Source: Bretschneidera sinensis (Eukaryota > Streptophyta > Magnoliopsida > Brassicales > Akaniaceae). From it: 64,000 nt of DNA. The notes beneath the pieces were generated by a model. That model was given only the letters and a program-made list of their open reading frames with translations, had not been told where the DNA came from and searched no databases. The stretch spans positions 40,325,501 through 40,389,500 of the forward strand of contig CM043698.1 of the NCBI GenBank assembly GCA_023935145.1. Reading direction: 5' to 3'. This document shows, one piece after another, positions 34,581-46,090 of this stretch (position 1 is its first letter; every line of letters begins with the position of its first letter). The translations under genes were made by a program, and so were the position numbers.

Positions 34581-34829
34581 TTTCTTCCCCCTTTTTTTCC
34601 TTCTAAAATCAAAAAGTGCTAAGAAACTTCTTTTGAACATGTGGAGATTAAAAAAAAAAGAAAAAAGAACACAGATAAATAGACAAAAACAAACAATTAT
34701 AAGCAAAACAAATAATTAAACAACCACTACTGATCAGTTCAATTTTCATGTTTAAGCATGTTGGTTCATTTTGGAACCCAAACTCGAGGGTCAATCTATA
34801 AAAAAAAAACCTAGAGATGTGACCATTTC

Positions 34830-36308
34830 TTTTATAGAATGAATATGTTTAAACTGGTTTATTTCCTTTAGGTATAGAGTTTTCAATGTTATCAATTATG
34901 ATTTTGTAAGGTTTTTCTTTTTTTTCTTGAATGTACCCTAGTCATACTTTTTTAAACACATATCTTTGAAGCCCTAGTAATTTCTCAAATTTTTCTACAC
35001 TTTCATAGAATTTTGTGAAAATTCTTTTTAACTCAGAATTTTCTTTTTGCACCTTTTGACTAGTTTCTTTCGAAGATGAGATTTTAGATTTTAGAGATAA
35101 ATTTTTAACAGTCGTTAAATCCAATTCATTTTGAATTTTTTATGATGAATCCTTCAGTGTATTTAATCTTAAGTTTTTTTTTATATTAATCTAGCATAAT
35201 GAGAAACACGTTTTCTAGCTCACTATATGTAGAAGAAAGGTCAAATTCGTTTACCTCTTCAATCTCGTAGATTGATTGAGGTTCCTCGTCTTCTATAGCT
35301 ATGAGGTAGAGATTTGCAACTTTCTCTTATTCATCTGAATCTTTGGATTCACCATCACTCCAGGTTGTCACTAAGGAATTTTTCTTCTTGAAGTGTGATC
35401 CTTTAAGCGTTAGAATTTCTAACTTCATTTGACCAGGCTTATTGCACTTAAAGCAAACAGACTCTTTCTTCCTTAACGATTCACCTTTCTGATATGAAAA
35501 CTTATGAGCAAAATCATTACTAGACAAAGCAAATCTATTCACTTTCTTACCCCTTTTGTATCTTTTAAGAGTTTTCTTGAACTATCTTGTCATCTTAGTA
35601 ATTTCATCTTCATCAGCTACTTTTAGGGAAATAGAGTTCTTCAGGTTGTCTTCGTCAACCTTTAGATCGATCTCATGGGTTATAAGTGAGCCAACTCCAG
35701 AGTCATTGTGATGATCTTCTCAGACTCTTCGATAGTTGACACTTTGGGTAGCCATTCTCTTGGTAGGGATATGATCATCTTGATCACTAGATTAGTTTAG
35801 GTGAATTCTATTTCGAGTGACTTTAACTCGTTCACTATTTCTGTGAACCGAGTAATTATCTCCATAATGTTTTTCGCCCGCACCCATCCTGAAAGATTCA
35901 AAAGATGACATAGTATTTTTTATTTTTGTTAATTTAACCTTACTTGTACCTTCAAAACCCGTTTCTAGTTTTTTTCTAGATATTTTATGCAGTTCCACAT
36001 GATTGAGTCCGATTACACTGATTCTTGTCGATTCCATAGTAGAGTAGGTGTATGGTGTTATTGTTGGTTTCTCGTTGAGCCTTTTCTATTGCGGTGCATT
36101 TATCTTCATCCTTCTTAATTTCAACATTTCCAATCTTCTTGGTGTGTTTGTAAGGACCTTTAGCAATCACTCTCAAACAGTTGGTGTCAATACTCTTGCT
36201 TTAGACCATCATTCTCTTCTTCCAGAATGAGTAATTTGATCCATCAAAGATTGGAAATATGGCAAGTTAGTTAATATCAGTAGAACTAGATGCAATAAAT
36301 GAATTCAT
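34830..36308 (-). pseudogene. Copia E gag
   Basis: ATG at 36308 (MNSFIASSSTDIN). The gag N-terminal signature IFDGSNYSFWKKRMMV is visible near 36210-36270. Then a helical region (KSVEKFEKLL-like segments further on), a zinc knuckle CFKCNKPGQMK near 35410-35450 with its His changed to Gln and last Cys lost, an acidic WSDGESKDSDE stretch, and a coiled-coil C-terminus (KNLSLKSKISSSKETSQKVQ) ending near 34942. At least three frameshifts. No pol follows: the sequence runs straight into the polypurine tract. Confidence 0.72.
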
Positions 36309-36352
36309 TTTTTAGGAACTCTTTGATTATTAATAAAGCGAAATGGGGACCT

Positions 36353-36365
36353 GCACTGATACTAA
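36353..36365 (-). promoter_or_regulatory. Degenerate iMet primer site of copia E
   Basis: The minus strand reads TTAGTATCAGTGC, two mismatches to TGGTATCAGAGC, one base from the LTR. Confidence 0.7.
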
Positions 36366-36366
36366 T

Positions 36367-36648
36367 TGTTAAGAAAACTAAGAGGGGGTGAATTGATTCT
36401 ACAAAATAATTCAATGTGATTAGCACTATAAGATTAAATCAAGTCATTAAAATTGAAATTAAAAAACTATCCAAATGAAAGAGTAAGGGAAGAAGGAAAA
36501 CGAACATAGAAAATTATAGCAGTTCGGAAATGTGCTTGCTCCATTTCTTCAATAGGCCTCCCTGGTTTACTGAGTTCCACTAGTTGATCAATGTTAAACT
36601 TCCTTGACTTTACGGGTACCAAGCAAACCTTATATAGAGACGCACTTT
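36367..36648 (-). repeat. 5' LTR of copia E, visible part
   Basis: 282 bp colinear with 33608-33885, cut by H after CGCACTTT. Confidence 0.8.
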
Positions 36649-39198
36649 TGTTGTGCAATTATCTACCTAAATTAATAAGCAAATAATCGAACTTGTTTTA
36701 CTTGCAAGTGCACAAGGTCAATAGTAGCATAGTGTGCAAATGCGAGATCATCTCCACAAGAATTGGTGAATTTTGTTTTAGAATCAGTTTCACAATGTAA
36801 AAATAGTAGAAATAACTATTGAGTCTAGATTGATAATGATAAGAACATAGGGCTTTGATATCCACCACTAATCATATTTTCCCTATCAGTAATGTACCAA
36901 TGCTATAACCCTACCATGAATACCTAATGGTTGTCAACCTAAAGGCTTGGTCCGCTCCTTAAGATATTTATTTCCCTAAGCAACGAGTTAGATATGGTGT
37001 ATACTCTAACTCTTTTCTCTCTTAAGGGATTCAACATGGTGTATATTGAGTTGTTCCTTAAGAGAGCATAAGGTCTGTGGAAATCGATAACCACATGAGA
37101 CCTAGGGCATGTTGTATACTCCCGGTTTCCCATGTTGATTAACCCAAGAATTTGGCGTGGATTTCTTTTGTTACTATTGTCAGACCCATGACCCAGTCAT
37201 CCAAATCGATTTAACTAACTAGTCCATACCACATGCATACGTTGATCAGACAAACACATATAAGGAATTCAACAAAACAGGCATTAGTCAATTAAAGCAT
37301 CATAATATGGTGTTGTGAGTTTTAAATTACTCGCAAGCGCACGAGTCGTTTGCAGTATAGCGTTGTGCAAGTGCGAGGTCGAATCCACAGGGAATTGCGT
37401 TGTGAAAGTATATTTTCAATCTAAACTAACTCTATCTTAACCTAGTTCCGAATTTTGAATGATATTGCAAAAGAAATATAAACTAAACTAAGTTGATTTA
37501 AAAACTAATAATTAAAACACTAAGGTTTCTGAATCCACCCCACCAAAGTTTAAGCATATATGAGCTAAAAAATAGCCTATCAAAAGATTCCATGAATCAA
37601 ACTATAAGAAAAAAAAAATAAAGAATATTCCAATTAAACCAAAAGCATCCAATGTATCCGCTCTTAACAAATCACAAAGGAAATCCAATTTAATCGAAAA
37701 GCATTCAATGTATCCATCAGATGAAACACAAGGAATATCCAACAGACAATTTAAACTCAATCAATTATAAGATTAACTCAAATAATTGACAGAACATTTA
37801 TACTAAAAATTGTCAGATTTGTACAAGCAAATCTGAACTACTACGCCAAACAATGGCGGGGCTTCATCTTCAACCTTAGCTGAAGAGTCTAGCCACTCAT
37901 AACTATAAAACTATAATAAAAAGTGCTAAACATTTAAACTAAAACAACTGAATATAAAGAAATAAATAAACAACTTTACATGGGAGAAATTCCACTCGCT
38001 GACGGGCGGCACTTCCCCTTGTGGTGACAAAGCCTTCGAGATCCACCAGAATGCTAATGGACGTCCACCGGTAAACACCAAAGTGGCTCAGGAATTGTAC
38101 ACTGAATGATGAAGTGGAGTGGGTCTTATATAGGCAAATACCACGAGTGCAATGTGTTTCCAATCCGATGTGGGATGTGGGATATAGAAATGTGTTTCCA
38201 ACCAATGTGGGATGTGGGATTTAAGTCTTCACATGCCCTTCAAAACTTCTGTTCACGTTGAAATCCCGCACAGCCTAACCTTTGTCTACTAAAATGGCCA
38301 TAACTTTCTGTAGAAAAATCATTTTTACGAGCCGTAAAATTCTCCAGAAAATAGACTTTTGGATCTTTCTAAGCATATATCGCTTATATCCTGGGTCTTC
38401 TTGAATCAATACAGTTTAATTTTCAAAGATGATTGATCTGTACGGGCAATTCTGGCAATTTGAGCGAAACTCCTTTCCCAGTGCTTGTAAACCTGAAAAA
38501 CAACGAAAATAACTCAAAGTAACAAAATCCTAAGCTAACAAATGTAAATTAAGTGGCCAAAATATGCAATATTTTTCTCTCATCACATGGCTATTCGCAA
38601 GGGCAACAATACTCATATATGGAAAAGCATAATTAGGGCTTCAATCGAACCCTATTAAGAAGTTAGTTACACATGCTAATTATGTTGAACATCATAAAAT
38701 AAACTAAGTAGAAAAGATAAAACCCGAAGAATACTGTGGAGAAGGGTCGTCAATTCCTCTCCAAAGCTTACAACTCAAAGCAAAATCAAAAGGTAAAGTT
38801 TTTATGTTTTTCAAGCCTATATATATGGTTCTAAGGACGCCTCGAAACCCTAATTTCCAAAATAAGACCCGAAGAAATCTTTCCAAAACTGGCTCTACCG
38901 CCTTTCTGTGTGTGTACACTCGATCTCATGTTTCTACGCTCGAGCGCATAGTTGTTCTCGAGCCTTCTAGATGTGCGTATGAGTGCTTGTGCGCTCGATC
39001 ACAAAAACTTTGTGCTCGATCGCACTTAGCTGGTTCCAGATCTTCAGTTTTTTCTTCCTTAGAGCTCCAAAATGCTATCTTTTCTTCAAAGACCTATGAA
39101 AAACACAAAAATGAAGTAGGTTATACTAAAATACATAAACAAAGAGCCTAACAACTATAGATTAAGGGGCTTAAATATGAATATTTAAGCACTTAACA
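36649..39198 (-). repeat. 3' LTR of H, split by solo LTR K
   Basis: Two halves (36649-37310 and 38591-39198) join to 1.27 kb of the same family as LTR 2/3 of array C, ending CACTTAACA. Minus-strand TATA box (plus strand cctatatatatgg, about 38816-38828), with GCGCTCGAGCGCA-type words at 38925-39025 upstream of it. Confidence 0.87.
37311..38585 (-). repeat. Solo LTR K (group 2, D/F/G family)
   Basis: 1275 bp, TGTTGTGAG...CTCTCATCA, colinear with D LTRs but with one copy of the 188-bp unit. Flanked by TATGG (37306-37310) and CATGG (38586-38590), a 5-bp target duplication with one mismatch, and with no internal region: the signature of LTR-LTR recombination. TATA region gtcttatatagg near 38123-38134. 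Confidence 0.9.
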
Positions 39199-40345
39199 CA
39201 CCCCCAAACTTACATATTGCTAGTTCCTTAGCAATATAAAACGAAAAACTATTTGAAAAGCAAAATCAAAGATAAATTCATTATTCATGATATCTAAAAA
39301 TTTGGCTTGCACACAAAACCATGATGTTTGTTTATGAGTAGGCTTAAAAATATAAACACATCTTCGCAATGAATAAGGGTTTTAAATTCTAACTACTTAC
39401 ACAAGGTTGGTTTTAGGCATCACAAGTTTGACTTAGTGTGTGGTGAATTAGCACATAAAAGATGAAGCTTCCAAATAATTCCAATGTATAGTGTTTCAGT
39501 GTCTTAACATTCATCGAATTTCCTATCAGAATGAGCACTAATGGCATAGTTTTATTTCTTTTCTCTTTCTTTTATTATGAGATTTTTGCCACGTTGAGTT
39601 CCATTATGCTTTCTAATTGACCCATGTAGAGAGTGTTTAGCCAATGACTCCCAAACCAGATGGGTTTAGGGCATTAGGTGTAAAGACACCCCTAAGGACT
39701 TACTCACTCGAGTCAAAAAGGCTACGAAACTAATTGGTCTTAATGCTGCCAAGCAAAATCCCCACCTTTTGACATGAACACTCACTGCTTACTGAGGCAA
39801 GAGGTCTAGTTACTCAGTGAACACTTTATTTAATGATGATTATATGCATAATTCCCACCTTTTGACGTGAACACTCACTGCTTACTGAGGCAAGAGGTCC
39901 AGTTACTCAATGAAAAGTTTATTTAAGAATCATTAAGAGTATTTTATTTTCTCTTTTTGCACAATAAACATTTTTCTCTATTTTTCTATGCCAAAGTGTT
40001 ATTCTAACAAGTTATCCGATTACAGTTAGGTCATGGAAACATATACATAAAAATTATATGTCATACTTCCCACCATTATGTGCTAATGTGCTCGTGTCAG
40101 ATTTAGATCAAACATGTGAATTCTTAAATGCTTTGAGGTAGGTAATTAAACTTTTAAAACTTTATTATTAGACTATGTGTTCTAGATTTTAAAGCTTACT
40201 GATGAAGTTTTATCATAAATTTTGTTTTAAATCAACCTAAATTCTCAAAATATTATGAACATGCATTTATCTTTTCAAAATATGGAAAACAAAACTAGAA
40301 CAGAGTGTGTGAATGTGTCTCCCATACCCCCAAACTTAATGTACA
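39199..40345 (-). other. 3' non-coding region of H (left part)
   Basis: PPT-like motifs at 39201-39211 and 40327-40337, perfect hairpin TATTGCTA/TAGCAATA at 39215-39236, GGTGT/ACACC hairpin near 39678-39692 and two copies of the TTACTGAGG...TTACTCA block (39766-39822, 39855-39913). Interrupted at 40345 by I; the third motif is at 56241-56251. No coding potential. Confidence 0.75.
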
Positions 40346-41627
40346 TGATAAGTGCTTAAATAGTCATATTTAAGCCCCTTAATTTACGCTTGTTAGGCTC
40401 TTTGGCTATCTATTTTAGTAGATTCTATTTCATTTTCATGTTTTATGTGTTTTTCAGAGGGCTTTGACAAAAAGATTACATATTGGAGCTTTAAGGAGTG
40501 AAAAGTAAAGTTTTGCAATCAAGCAACATACGCTCGAGTGCACCTCCCTTATGATCGAGTGCACAGCACACGAGCACACACTTAAAAGGCTCGAGCGCAC
40601 ATCTGCACTCAAGCGCAGCCCGCATACACTCGAGCGCATACACCAGAGGTGGCAGAGCCAGATATGGAAAGAAGTCTCTGGACCTCAAAATAGGAAATTA
40701 GGGTTTCGGGACACCTCTAAAGTCCTATATATAGCCCTGTAAAACACAGAAACTAAACCTTTCGTTTTAGACTTGAAGTTGCAAGCTTGGAGAGGAATTG
40801 ACGACTCGTCTCCCGAGTCTTCTTCGAGTTTTATTTTTCTGTTCTTGTTTTATTATGGTTATGATGTTTAGTTTAACTAGCATGTGTAACTAAACTCTTA
40901 TAGAGCTTGATTGAAGCCCTAATTATGCTTTTTCATATATATATATTCATTGATTACCTTTGCTTATAACCATGTTAGAATGTTTAACTTGATTAATACC
41001 TGTTTGTATTTAAATTCCTCCTATGTGTGTGTCTGAACAACGTATGCATGTGGTATGGATTAGTTAGTTGAATCAATCTGGATGACCGAGTCCTGGGTTC
41101 AACAATAGTAACAAAAGATATCCACACCGGATTCTTAGGTTAGTCAACACGGGAAACCGGGAGTGGACCAAGCCCTAGGTCCCGTGTGGTTGCCGATCTC
41201 CACATCCTTTATGCTCTCTTAAGGAACAACTCAGTATACACCCATGTTAAATCCCTTATGAGAGAAAAGAGTTAGTACACACCATGCCTAACTCGTTGCG
41301 TAGGGAGATCAATAGCCTAAGGTATGGACCAAGCCCTTAGGTTGGCAACCATTAAATATTCATAATATGGCTAGAGCATTGGCACCTTACTTAGTGGGAA
41401 AGTGTAATTAGTGGTGGATATCACGACCCTATGTTCTTATTATTATCAACTCACAACCAACAATTATTTCTCTTTTTACTTCGAAAAACTAATTCTAAAT
41501 TGAAGTTGACCAATCCCTGTGGAAATGATCTCGCACTTGCACACTATGCTACCATTGACCTTGTGCACTTGCAAGTAAAACAAGTACGATTATTCACGTA
41601 TTTATTTAGGTAGATAATCGTCCAACA
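40346..41627 (+). repeat. 5' LTR of I
   Basis: 1282 bp, TGATAAGTGC...CGTCCAACA. TATA box tcctatatatagccc at 40722-40736, preceded by GCTCGAG-type words at 40530-40640. Confidence 0.92.
40722..40736 (+). promoter_or_regulatory. LTR promoter TATA box of I
   Basis: tcctatatatagccc, matched at the same LTR position in the 3' LTR (about 55248-55262), J (57603-57617) and, as cctataaatagccc, in LTRs 2 and 3 of array C. Position and conservation support a pol II promoter; the start site was not determined. Confidence 0.7.
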
Positions 41628-41633
41628 AGTTTT

Positions 41634-41651
41634 TGGCACCATTGCCGAGGA
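41634..41651 (+). promoter_or_regulatory. tRNA-Asp primer site of I
   Basis: TGGCACCATTGCCGAGGA, differing from the perfect site in D at three positions, all G to A, six bases from the LTR. Confidence 0.88.
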
Positions 41652-41943
41652 TTGCGCTTAAATCTCTTTTTGGAATTATTTTTTGTTTCACTTAATCATT
41701 GTTATTTCTGTTATTACTAAAAAAAAAATCTAAAAAATATTAAGTTTTTGTTTTTTTTATCTTGTTTTCGTACCATTAAAACCCTAATCAATTTCTTTTT
41801 GTTTCTATTTTAAGCACACCAGGAGAACTTTTTGTGCCACTTGCGATCGAGCGCACCCCCTTGTGCGATCGAGCGCAATTGAGGCAGAGAGTTATCCAAG
41901 TAGCAGTGTTTAACTGCTGCACATAAGCAATCATCACTGATTC
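41652..41943 (+). other. Leader of I
   Basis: Non-coding, between primer site and gag ATG, with two close copies of TGCGATCGAGCGCA (41843-41880). Possible home of packaging signals, by analogy with other retroelements only. Confidence 0.6.
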
Positions 41944-43701
41944 ATGAACGGGCGTCGATCCAAGCATCCAACGTTCTTCCCCCTTGATACCGAGCTTGAG
42001 TGGACCTTCCGACAAAGGCTTAGAGACAACCCCGAAGAGGTAGAAGAATTTGAAGAAGAAGCACAAATGGCGGAACAGATCGACAATCAGCAACCACCTG
42101 AGCGAAGGCTGATGAAGCAATCCTTCATCCCACGGAACCTTGGTCAGCCATCATGCATTGCATATCAACCTGAGGTGGAAGGCAACTACTACATATTTGC
42201 ACAAATACTTAGTGCACTGACTCACGTTTGGGGTACACCTAATGAGGATCCACACTTGCACCTCTGAAAGTTCTTCGATCTTTGCAAATTCCAGCACATT
42301 CGAGGCTTAGACCAAGAAGGAATAAGGTTAATTCCTTTCCCTTTTTCCTTAAAAGATAATGCTAAACTATGGTACATTTCTTTGCTTGCAGTTTCTATTC
42401 ACACTTAGGAGGAGTTAGTTAGCAAATTCCTAAGGAAGTTTTTCTCAGCCCAAAAGACGAGGCAAATGAGGAAGGAAATTCAGTCCTTGCAACAAAAGGA
42501 TGGAGATCTATTCTTCGAGGCTTGGAGACATTTCAACGAGCTGCTACTCAAATGCCCACATCACAACCTACCTCAGGATGAACTGGTACAGGTTTTCTAT
42601 GAAGGTTTAAGTGATACTAACAAAAGTATTGTGGATTCAGGTTGTGGAAGAATGCTGATGGAGAAAAGCAGCGAAGAAGTTATGAAGCTCTTCGAAACCC
42701 TAAGTGAACACACTCAACAGTTCTCCTCTCGAGGAAGACATGTAACCAAAAGTAAAGGTATGTATGAGGTAAATTTAAATGGAGGATGTTCCACTCAGAT
42801 AACTGTTGTGGAAAGGAAGCTAGACCTGTTGGTTAAAGCCATGGCTACTCAGAATGCCTCACCTAACCCACCAGCTACACCACTCCATGTACGTGCTATT
42901 TGTTCCCAATTTGATCATAATACTGATACATGTCCCTTGTATTCATCTGTAGATCATGAGCAAGCAAACTTTGTGGGACCAAATAACTATCCGCCAAAGA
43001 ACAATCCTTATGCAAAGACCTACAACCCTGGATGGCGGAATCACCTGAATTTCTCTTAGAGCAACAATTAGAACAGCCAAGGGCAACAAAGAAACTTTCA
43101 ACCAGTAGCCCACTCAGCTCCTGAGACAAAGAAAAGCGACCTCGAAAGTCTTGTGAGGCAATTGGCATCTTAGCAGCAACAACTAATGACCTCACACGAA
43201 CAATTCATGGCAGATGAAAGGTAATTCCGGACTGAACTAAGGCAAACCACGACAAAACATGAACAAGTCATCCAAAGGCTAGAGGTACAAATGGGTCAAT
43301 TGGCTAAAGAGCTGAGTGGTAGAAAGCAAAGTGAGATTCCAGCTCAACACCCTGGGGGGAATCAACAACTGAAAGCTGTCACAACCCTCATAAATAGTAA
43401 GGTGATAGGGACCAATGAATCTGAAAAAACATCTCTAGAGACACTGTCAGCATCAAAGGTGAATGAGACAGAGAAGGTGAATGCACCACCCTTCCCGCAA
43501 AGGTTAGTAAAACAAAAGAAAGAAAATAAACTGCTTGCTATTTTTGAAACCTTGTGGAAAGTTGAAATAAACATTCTTTTGTTAGATGCAATTCAACAAA
43601 TACCTGCCAATGCTAAATTCCTAAAAGATTGTTGCACTCATAAGAGAAAGTTTCAAGAGTATGAGACTGTAGCCTTAACTGAAGAAGTGTTGTGCTACTA
43701 A
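41944..43701 (+). pseudogene. Element I gag
   Basis: ATG at 41944 (MNGRRSKHPTFFPLD, same start as array C). Capsid domain: KFFDLCKFQHIRGLDQEG, MRKEIQSLQQKDGDLFFEAW, LLLKCPHHNLPQDELVQVFY. Nucleocapsid knuckle RAICSQFDHNTDTC near 42890-42940, then the YNPGWRNHLNF motif, a Gln-rich coiled segment and PPFPQRLVKQKKE leading toward protease. In-frame stops near 42267, 42408, 43059, 43071, 43171 and 43222 mostly replace Trp or Gln codons. Would form the particle and bind element RNA; not functional as it stands. Confidence 0.9.
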
Positions 43702-44400
43702 GAAAACTCCCATCTAAACCAAAAGATCCGGGTAGTTTTACTATTCCCTGTAGGATAGGTGATCAGTTGTTTGAGTAAGCATTACTAGATTTAGGAGTAG
43801 GTGTAAATTTGCTACCCTTCACAGTATTCGAAACCTTAGGTTTGGGGGAGCTACAACCAACTTTCATTTCTTTACAATTGGCAGATAGAAGTATCAAAAG
43901 ACCTAAGGATATTCTTGAGGATGTCCTAGTAAAGGAGGGTGAGTTCATTTTACCTGCTGATTTCATTGTGCTAGATATGGAGGAATGCCCTATGCCATTA
44001 CCCTTGCCTATCATTTTAGGAAGACTCTTCATGAGAATCGTCGATACAAAAATTTGTGTGAAAAAGGGTATAGTAAGTGTGAAGGTGAATGGTGAGAAAA
44101 TAGAGTTTAAAATATTTGATACCTTAAAATTACCTCAAGATGATATGGAATGCTTTAATGTATGTATGATGCATAATTTTGTTGAGCAAGCTTTTCAGGT
44201 CCAGCACATCGATCCATTGGAGACTACTATTACCCATAGCTTTACAATAGTGGATATTGAGCAAGAACTGAAAGATGTTACTAATGACATCATGAAAGTT
44301 GTGCACCTCCTTGAGACTTCTCCAAAACATTCAAGTAAGTATGTTCCTCCATTTGAAACTCTCATACCTACTAATACCACTCTTCTTCCTTTTATTGTCC
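43702..44400 (+). pseudogene. Element I protease and spacer
   Basis: Retropepsin motif ALLDLGVGVNLLPFTVFETL (usual ALLDLGASINLLP; the Ser after the catalytic D-L-G-A is lost), LADRSIKRPKDILEDVLV, LPIILGRLFM. It reads in a different frame from gag, with a shift between 43680 and 43800, and a stop near 43775. A variable spacer follows, ending in the APTLELKQLPE motif that leads into RT. This is exactly the point where array C copies lose pol. Confidence 0.87.
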
Positions 44401-45286
44401 AGGCACCAACATTAGAATTAAAGCAGCTGCCAGAGCATTTAACTTATGCCTACTTGGGAGAGAAGAAGACATTACCTATGATTGTGGCTGCTAATTTGAG
44501 TATTGGAGAAGAAGAAAAATTATTAAGAGTTCTTAGAGAGCATAGATCTGCCATTAGATGGACTATTGTTGACATTAAGGGGATAAGTCCAGCCAAGTGC
44601 ATGCATAATATCTACTTTGAGGATGAAGTAAGGCCCACTCAAGATGCTCAAAGAAGACTTAACCCACACATGAAAGAGGTAGTAAAGGCCAAGGTATTAA
44701 AATTGCTAGATGTTGGCATTATCTACTCCATCTCAGATAGTAAATGGGTAAGTCCGGTCCAAGTTGTTCCGAAAAGAATGGGATCACAGTTGTGAAGAAT
44801 GAGGACGAGGAGCTCATACTTACAAGAAAAACAACTGGTTGGAGGGTATGTATTGATTACCGAAGATTGAACAAGGTGACCAAGAAAGACCACTTCCCCT
44901 TGCCATTCATTGATCAGATGTTAGAGAGATTAGCTGGCCACAACTATTATTGCTTCTTGGATGGGCATAGTGGGTACAACCAGATTGCTATAGCACCTGA
45001 GGATCAAGAAAAGGGTACCTTCACATGTCATTTCGGTACATTTGCTTATCGATGGATGCCATTCGGTTTTTGCAACGCACCAGCCACTTTTCAAAGATGT
45101 ATGATGAGCATATTTTTCGATATGGTGGAGAAATACATTGAGGTATTCATGGATGACTTCAGTGTCTTTGGTTTAAATTTTGATGAATGCTTGAGTTAGC
45201 TAGAGAGTGTCCTCAAGAGATGTGAAGAGAGCAACTTAGTGTTGAATTGGGAATAATGCCACTTTATGGTCTAATAAGGCATTGTA
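44400..45286 (+). pseudogene. Element I reverse transcriptase
   Basis: Gypsy RT: WTIVDIKGISP, RRLNPHMKEVVKAKVLKLLD, GWRVCIDYRRLNKVTKKDHF, PFIDQMLERLAGHNYYCFLD, GHSGYNQIAIAPEDQEKGTF, RWMPFGFCNAPATFQRCMMS and catalytic box YIEVFMDDFSVFG (both Asp present). Polymerises cDNA from the tRNA-Asp primer. A frameshift lies near 44785; stops near 45197, 45254 and 45270. Sequence type is Athila-like. Confidence 0.92.
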
Positions 45287-46090
45287 TTGGGTCATTCCAT
45301 CTCCAACAAAGGTATTGAGGTAGACAAGGCTAAAATAGACATCATTTCAAAACTGCCTCCTCCTCTTACAGTCAAGGGTGTTAGAAGTTTTCTTGAACAT
45401 GCTGGTTTTTATAGACGATTCATCAAAGATTTCTCTAAGATCTCAAGACCTCTTTGTGCATTGTTAGCTAAAGATACCAAATTTAAGTGGACTGATAACT
45501 GTATGACAGCTTTCAACACATTGAAGGATGTTCTAACCTCCACCCCAATAATAATGGCACAAGATTGGAATCTTCCATTTGAATTGATGTGTGATGCTAG
45601 TGATTTCGCCTTGGGAGCTGTCCTAGGTCAAAGAGCCAATAAGGTACCTCATGCTATTTACTATGCTTATAGAACTTTAAATGATGCTCAACTTAACTAT
45701 TCTACTACTGGAAAGGAATTGTTAGCTGTTATTTTTGCTTTAGAGAAGTTTAGATCATATCTTATTGGCTCTAAGACTATTGTATTCACTGACCATACTG
45801 TTTTAAGATATTTGTTTTCTAAGAAAGATGCAAAGCCTAGGTTAATCAGATGGGTGCTCCCATTGCAAGAATTTTATTTGGAAATCAAAGACAAGAAAGG
45901 CAGTGAGAATGTGGTTGTAAATCATTTATCAAGGCTACCCTATAAGAATGACAAAAACGAGTTGCCCTTGAATGAGTACTTCCTTGATGAACAATTATTC
46001 GCACTAGAGGTAAAACTTCCATGGTATACTGATATCATCAATTATCTAACTGCTAAAGTTTTTCCTCCAGGTACGACCACGCAAGGTTAG
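45287..46090 (+). pseudogene. Element I RNase H
   Basis: Connection region ([39 protein letters not shown]) then RNase H with [36 protein letters not shown] and [14 protein letters not shown] (catalytic Asp, Glu, Asp and the following His all visible). Open for 267 codons, the longest uninterrupted reading stretch in I. A stop follows at about 46088. Confidence 0.92.

Larger units (their letters stand above)
33608..36648 (-). mobile_element. Gag-only copia element E, 5' LTR broken by H
   Basis: LTR copies start TGTTATAAAAACC (33608) and TGTTAAGAAAAC (36367) and are colinear for about 280 bp. Between them is a short internal region with a degenerate iMet primer site, a copia gag and a polypurine tract, but no protease, integrase, RT or RNase H. 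H is inserted in the 5' LTR at 36649; the rest of that LTR should lie beyond the window. Confidence 0.75.

Noticed and set aside
37311..38585. K (and J, 56711-57997) as complete elements
   Set aside because: Each is a single LTR with its own 5-bp target duplication and no internal region, so solo LTRs.
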